DNA from: Candidatus Falkowiibacteriota bacterium
Lineage (GTDB): Bacteria; Patescibacteriota; Patescibacteriia; Patescibacteriales; Patescibacteriaceae
DNA length: 50,280 bases
Direction: 5' to 3'
NCBI GenBank assembly: GCA_903897785.1
Contig: CAIUCZ010000049.1
Span: 1 to 50,280 of the forward strand
Positions 47,110 through 50,280 of the stretch are shown here, in pieces (position 1 is the first letter of the stretch; the number at the start of each line of letters is the position of its first letter). A program made the position numbers and the translations under genes. The notes below the pieces were generated by a model, which saw nothing but the letters and a program-made list of their open reading frames with translations, had not been told where the DNA came from and searched no databases.

Positions 47110-47925
47110 TTAATTTTCTTCGCCCGCCACAGACTTAACGGAGGCGGGTTCAACAAATTCATCGGTTGAACCGAACATCGCCTGGCGATAAAGTTCTTCT
47201 TCTTGATTAAATTTGACAGCCGGCGAACTGAAAAAATTCTTGGTCGTTTGCGCGTCAAGTTCGCTCGGCGGCAATCGATTGTCAACCCGGCGGCGCGCCA
47301 CAGGCCACAAGCGCAGATCATAACGCGCCGGCGGCAGAAGATAACCGTAAGTGATACCCAAAAAAGCGCCAAACAACGCGGCTAGAAATAGCACCAAAAA
47401 AATATTCGGTTGATTGGGCCAAGTGGAGTTAAGCGGCTGATCAAGTAATTTGATGGAAATGCTGTTGCCCAAGCCGTGATAATCGCCGTTTTTGTCGATT
47501 AAAACCTGGCTGACCGCGGCAGCGATCCGGCCGGCCTGATCCGCCTGCGGATGATAAGCGGCCACCTCCACAATCCCCGTGCCGGCCACCGATTTGATGT
47601 CGATTGTTTTGGCCCATTTTTTCAATTGCTGATTGGGCGTCGCGCCAAAATAGCTTTCATCCACTCCCAAATTGGCGGCCGCCACTTGATTAAAAAAATC
47701 GCTGGAATAAGCCACCTTGGCCAACAGCGAACTGATGTAGTCGCCGGGCTGGGAAACGTCTTGGGGATTGGTGTTGCTGCTGACCACCAGCAAACGGGCG
47801 GTCGAAGTATATTTTAAAGGCGATAAAAAACAAAAAACAACGGCCAAAACAACACTGATGACGACAAAAGTGCCGATGGTCGCGGCTTTGGCTTTGATTA
47901 GCTTTAAGAATTGCAAAAAAGTCAT
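47110..47925 (-). CDS. Wzz-type polysaccharide chain-length/co-polymerase protein
   Basis: The 271-residue product has the Wzz architecture: a short N-terminus, TM1 (about 15-36, IGTFVVISVVLAVVFCFL), a periplasmic-type domain with YTSTARLLVVSSNTNPQD and VEVAAYHPQADQAGRIAAAV, and TM2 (about 175-197) after the Pro-rich LLDQPLNSTWPNQPN. A cytoplasmic tail of about 70 residues replaces the tyrosine-kinase domain of larger homologues. It is first in the Wzz-Wzy-GT operon. No kinase or flippase gene is in the window. Confidence 0.85.
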   Translation of the reverse strand: MTFLQFLKLIKAKAATIGTFVVISVVLAVVFCFLSPLKYTSTARLLVVSSNTNPQDVSQPGDYISSLLAKVAYSSDFFNQVAAANLGVDESYFGATPNQQLKKWAKTIDIKSVAGTGIVEVAAYHPQADQAGRIAAAVSQVLIDKNGDYHGLGNSISIKLLDQPLNSTWPNQPNIFLVLFLAALFGAFLGITYGYLLPPARYDLRLWPVARRRVDNRLPPSELDAQTTKNFFSSPAVKFNQEEELYRQAMFGSTDEFVEPASVKSVAGEEN

Positions 47926-47996
47926 AAAGGTTGGGTTTTACTCTAAAACTCAAGTAATACCAAACTATAGGACTTTTTTAAGAATTTGTCAATGGG

Positions 47997-48069
47997 TGCG
48001 TCGTACTGGATTCGAACCAGTGACCTTGTGCTTAAAAGGCACCTGCTCTACCAACTGAGCTAACGACGC
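47997..48069 (-). tRNA. tRNA-Lys (UUU)
   Basis: Cloverleaf on the minus strand: acceptor GCGTCGT/ACGACGC, D stem GCTC/GAGC, anticodon loop CTTTTAA (anticodon TTT) with a G-A mismatch at the top of the anticodon stem, and T arm CTGG-TTCGAAT-CCAG. CCA is not encoded. Confidence 0.93.
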
Positions 48070-48139
48070 TTATTAATTGTAAAAACCTGCTTCCGCCTCC
48101 TCGGCGGATCGCCCATCGGCTAAGTCGCCGATGAGGCGA
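48070..48139 (-). mobile_element. Double-hairpin (REP-like) element abutting tRNA-Lys
   Basis: On the minus strand the 70-nt segment begins TCGCCTCATCGGCGAC, directly after GTAG of the partial tRNA copy. It contains CCGCCGAGGAGGCGG and ends in an AT-rich tail before the intact tRNA. The two hairpin words match the tRNA-Glu element at 15/16 and 14/15 positions. Confidence 0.6.
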
Positions 48140-48161
48140 CTACCAACTGAGCTAACGACGC
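48140..48161 (-). pseudogene. Exact 22-nt copy of the tRNA-Lys 5' end
   Basis: GCGTCGTTAGCTCAGTTGGTAG equals nucleotides 1-22 of the intact gene. It is the same length and ends at the same D-loop position as the tRNA-Glu copy. Confidence 0.9.
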
Positions 48162-48245
48162 AAAAATGTAAAAAAATATAGCGGTTGAGCTAACTTTGTC
48201 TAGGTTAATATAAAACTTTAAAAAAGGCAAGTCCTGGCTTTATTC

Positions 48246-48929
48246 TTACGCCTGCAACGTTTGAATCACAAAATTCACAATTACATAAGAAGAAAAGATC
48301 ACCACCATGCCGACAATCGCCCAAACCAAAATCGCCTTGCCCTTGGCCACGGTCTTATCGTTGCCCATGGCCGTCAGCCAAGTCACGCCGCCGATAATAA
48401 ACATCACCAAACAAATGGCGCCGATAATCCCCATGATACTGTTAATCACCTTGCCGATCAGTTTGGGGATGGAATCAATACTGGCGGGTAAAGGATTTGG
48501 CAAATGACAAACACCATTACTGCAGTCGGCGCTGGAGCCGCTAATGCCATTGCCTGTCGGCGTGCCGCCAATACCGTTGCCCGCCTGAGTACCACTAATA
48601 CCGTTGCTAACCACACCGCTGCCAACGCTGTCCGAGATACAACTTCCGCCGACTCCGATATTATCGGAATGAGAGTTGGCAACACAAGAATAATCAGTTT
48701 TTTGATAACCGTCAGTTAAATTTGCATGTGGCGTTCCTGTAATGTTGCAATTACCGCAATCGGTTACGTCAACCGAATAGTATTGATAATACTCCGGCGC
48801 CGGAATGGCGTCACTTGCTTGTTTTACTAAAAGGGTGTCTTTCATTAAACAACAAGTGGTCGCAAGAACAGTCACTGGTAAAAAAAATACTGTAAAAACA
48901 AAACTAATAACGGAAAGTTTCTTTGCCAT
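48246..48929 (-). CDS. VirB2/TrbC-like pilin-type membrane protein
   Basis: 227 residues. A signal peptide (1-24), a Cys-rich segment (TCCLMKD, DCGNCN) and a Gly/Ser/Asn repeat region (GISGTQAGNGIGGTPTGNG) are followed by two C-terminal membrane helices: IMGIIGAICLVMFIIGGVTWL, then AILVWAIVGMVVIFSSYVIV, with the turn AMGNDKTVAKGK between. This TM pair is the VirB2/TrbC pilin pattern common in CPR genomes. It may form a pilus-like fibre or pore with the TraG/VirB4-like ATPase at 32 kb, although the genes are far apart. No Shine-Dalgarno site. Confidence 0.8.
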   Translation of the reverse strand: MAKKLSVISFVFTVFFLPVTVLATTCCLMKDTLLVKQASDAIPAPEYYQYYSVDVTDCGNCNITGTPHANLTDGYQKTDYSCVANSHSDNIGVGGSCISDSVGSGVVSNGISGTQAGNGIGGTPTGNGISGSSADCSNGVCHLPNPLPASIDSIPKLIGKVINSIMGIIGAICLVMFIIGGVTWLTAMGNDKTVAKGKAILVWAIVGMVVIFSSYVIVNFVIQTLQA

Positions 48930-48980
48930 AAAATTAAAATATTTTCTTATGTTTATTTTAACACAAACTTAAAAAAGTTA

Positions 48981-49011
48981 AAAGGCGCTAACTCTGATGA
49001 GCTAACGCCTT
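48981..49011 (-). terminator. Terminator of the 350-aa membrane protein gene
   Basis: On the minus strand AAGGCGTTAGCTC-ATCA-GAGTTAGCGCCTTTTT is a near-perfect 13-bp stem with a tetraloop. Confidence 0.9.
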
Positions 49012-49032
49012 CTTCTATTGACTAAAAAACTA

Positions 49033-50085
49033 TTAAGGGGTGTCTACAATATTTTTTATTGTAACAACAACATCTTTATCTTTTGCCGCTATATAAAGCT
49101 CGCCTGGTCTGCTGGCATCAACCGCTTTATAGTATCTTCTGGCACTATTTCCGGCCGGCATGGGGTATGGATTGCCACTCCCGGGAACAGAATAACCATC
49201 TACCGAATAAAAATTGTCAGAGGCTTCAAACTCTACCAACTTAGGCTTGTCAAGCATAATGTTGTTGGCAACCATCACCGGATTATCGCCGACATGCAGA
49301 GTAAAAACTCTTTTGCCCGGCCAAACGGTTGGCGGTGTCGGCTGCGGCGGAGTATTGGAGTAATTTTGATTATTAACATTACTCACCGCTTCCACGCGCG
49401 CCGGTTGAAAATCGTCTTTACCATAATTCTTGAACAAATCCAAGCTGTCTTGATAAGTCAGCTGATTGTTAATCATTTTGCTTTGAAGCTTTTTCAGATT
49501 TTTATTTTTCAGCGTCTGTCTCGCTTGTTCGAACTCTAAATTCGAAGTATAAGATTCGCCGTCGGCTTGACTCATCGTGGCGTCAAATTTAACAGCGAAA
49601 TTTTCACAACCAAAAACCTTAAAGGCGATATATTTGGTATGGAATATGCCATTACAAACAAGAATCAACAGACAATAAACAATTGCGCCAACGGCATAGA
49701 CCTTAGTAAATTTTTTCAACCAATCGGAATCGGTCTCATAACGTAATTGATGAACAGCTAAAATTGTCGTTGCTAAAACAGAGACAGCCAGGGCGTAAAC
49801 GCTAAGATAATAAGGCACTGTCGCCAAGACCAAAAAAACAGTCATAACATACAAACTGACAGTCAGTGCCAAATTGTTTAATTTTTTAGCAGAAACCGGC
49901 TTAGCAAAATCGTCGTTATTCATCGTCATCGGTGCCAATAAACAAACCGCTCCGATAATCAGACCAATAAACGCGATCGCCGTCATATGACCGCCAACAG
50001 CCAAGCAAATACCAAGACCGGTGGCAAGAATAATTATCCCGAGCAATGCCCAAGTTTTCCAAGAATGAAACAAAGTTCTTAACAT
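49033..50085 (-). CDS. Multi-pass membrane protein with C-terminal extracellular domain
   Basis: 350 residues of unknown family. About five membrane helices occupy residues 10-150 (WALLGIIILATGLGICLAVG; AIAFIGLIIGAVCLL; VSLYVMTVFLVLATVPYYLSV; VGAIVYCLLILVCNGIF). A linker with a helical hairpin (LEFEQARQTLKNKNLKKLQ) and a Pro-rich stretch (NTPPQPTPPTVWPG) follow, then a beta-rich end domain (RVFTLHVGDNPVMVANNIML...YYKAVDASRPGELYIAAKDKDVVVTIKNI). Expression signals are clean: a TTGACA/TATGGT promoter, AAAGG before the ATG, and a strong terminator. A surface role is likely. Confidence 0.7.
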   Translation of the reverse strand: MLRTLFHSWKTWALLGIIILATGLGICLAVGGHMTAIAFIGLIIGAVCLLAPMTMNNDDFAKPVSAKKLNNLALTVSLYVMTVFLVLATVPYYLSVYALAVSVLATTILAVHQLRYETDSDWLKKFTKVYAVGAIVYCLLILVCNGIFHTKYIAFKVFGCENFAVKFDATMSQADGESYTSNLEFEQARQTLKNKNLKKLQSKMINNQLTYQDSLDLFKNYGKDDFQPARVEAVSNVNNQNYSNTPPQPTPPTVWPGKRVFTLHVGDNPVMVANNIMLDKPKLVEFEASDNFYSVDGYSVPGSGNPYPMPAGNSARRYYKAVDASRPGELYIAAKDKDVVVTIKNIVDTP

Positions 50086-50144
50086 GATAGAGCCTTTCTG
50101 AATTTGAGATTAATAATATTAAATTTTTAAAAAACATTGTCTAA

Positions 50145-50173
50145 ACCATAGCATATTTTATACGCTTTGTCAA
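50145..50173 (-). promoter_or_regulatory. Promoter of the 350-aa membrane protein gene
   Basis: On the minus strand TTGACA (50168-50173) lies 17 bp before TATGGT (50145-50150), with ATGC before the -10. Confidence 0.75.
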
Positions 50174-50215
50174 TGATTAGGATGTTTTACCTTAAAATTA
50201 GCCAAATTATTCATA

Positions 50216-50254
50216 AAAATAAAAAGACGTCGACTATAAAAATCTGACGTCCTT
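50216..50254 (-). terminator. Terminator of a gene beyond the right edge
   Basis: On the minus strand AAGGACGTC and GACGTCTTT pair across 14 bases and are followed by TTATTTTTAT. Confidence 0.7.
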
Positions 50255-50280
50255 AAAATAAAGAACTATTAGAAAACGGC

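Noticed and set aside
47106-47372. Longer start for the Wzy-like protein.
   Set aside because: The extension lies wholly over the Wzz-like gene; the ATG at 47105 follows the Wzz stop by 4 bp.

Overview
The window reads as a chromosomal segment from an uncultivated ultra-small bacterium of the Candidate Phyla Radiation (Patescibacteria). The inference rests on gene content: a DUF4012 membrane protein, a DUF5674 protein, a TraG/VirB4-like ATPase with a small upstream partner, VirB2-like pilin genes, many single-pass surface proteins, and almost no biosynthetic metabolism. TGA is used as a stop codon (for example fmt), so the glycine recoding of Gracilibacteria/SR1 does not apply. I cannot fix the order or family from sequence alone.

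Layout: 0.2-1.3 kb rpsL-rpsG on the minus strand; 1.6-7.7 kb TPR protein, M50 protease, rpmB (58 codons), a glycosyltransferase, a secreted propeller protein and a winged-helix regulator; 7.8-10.1 kb a large PP2C-like/propeller membrane protein; 10.3-11.6 kb rplJ-rplL behind an L10 leader with an attenuator; 11.7-14 kb mltG and manC; 16-18.7 kb a ClpB/ClpC hybrid behind a CIRCE operator; 18.8-21.7 kb wall-active secreted proteins and an orphan MEMO/LigB protein; 22.4-25.8 kb def, fmt, tRNA-Glu and tgt; 25.9-35.2 kb surface proteins, a glycosyltransferase and the T4SS-like ATPase; 35.5 kb a CorA-like protein on a leaderless promoter; 36.8-39.8 kb a secreted zinc-finger protein, an unidentified structured RNA and a LysM/NlpC hydrolase; 39.9-42.8 kb dus, a methyltransferase and cysS; 43-44.3 kb small proteins and tRNA-Thr; 44.4-47.9 kb a GT-Wzy-Wzz polysaccharide operon; 48-50.1 kb tRNA-Lys, a pilin-like protein and a membrane protein.

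Functionally the segment joins translation (rpsL, rpsG, rplJ, rplL, rpmB, def, fmt, cysS, dus, tgt, three tRNAs), protein quality control, and envelope building: extracellular polysaccharide, peptidoglycan cutting, adhesion-like proteins and DNA/protein export.

The most striking property is the spacer DNA. Almost every spacer is a hairpin made of short tandem units (7-9 bp) belonging to about six families, often with a GC-rich palindrome nested inside. The same families also sit in frame inside dus, cysS (two insertions), a glycosyltransferase and a TPR protein. Two tRNA genes (Glu and Lys) each carry, just upstream, an exact 22-nt copy of their own 5' end followed by a related 68-70 nt double-hairpin element. 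A roughly 545-nt transcription unit at 38.1-38.7 kb has a consensus promoter, a GNRA hairpin, three copies of a 36-nt repeat and an intrinsic terminator, but no convincing reading frame. Most housekeeping genes lack a Shine-Dalgarno sequence, while a minority of mainly hypothetical or secreted genes have strong ones.
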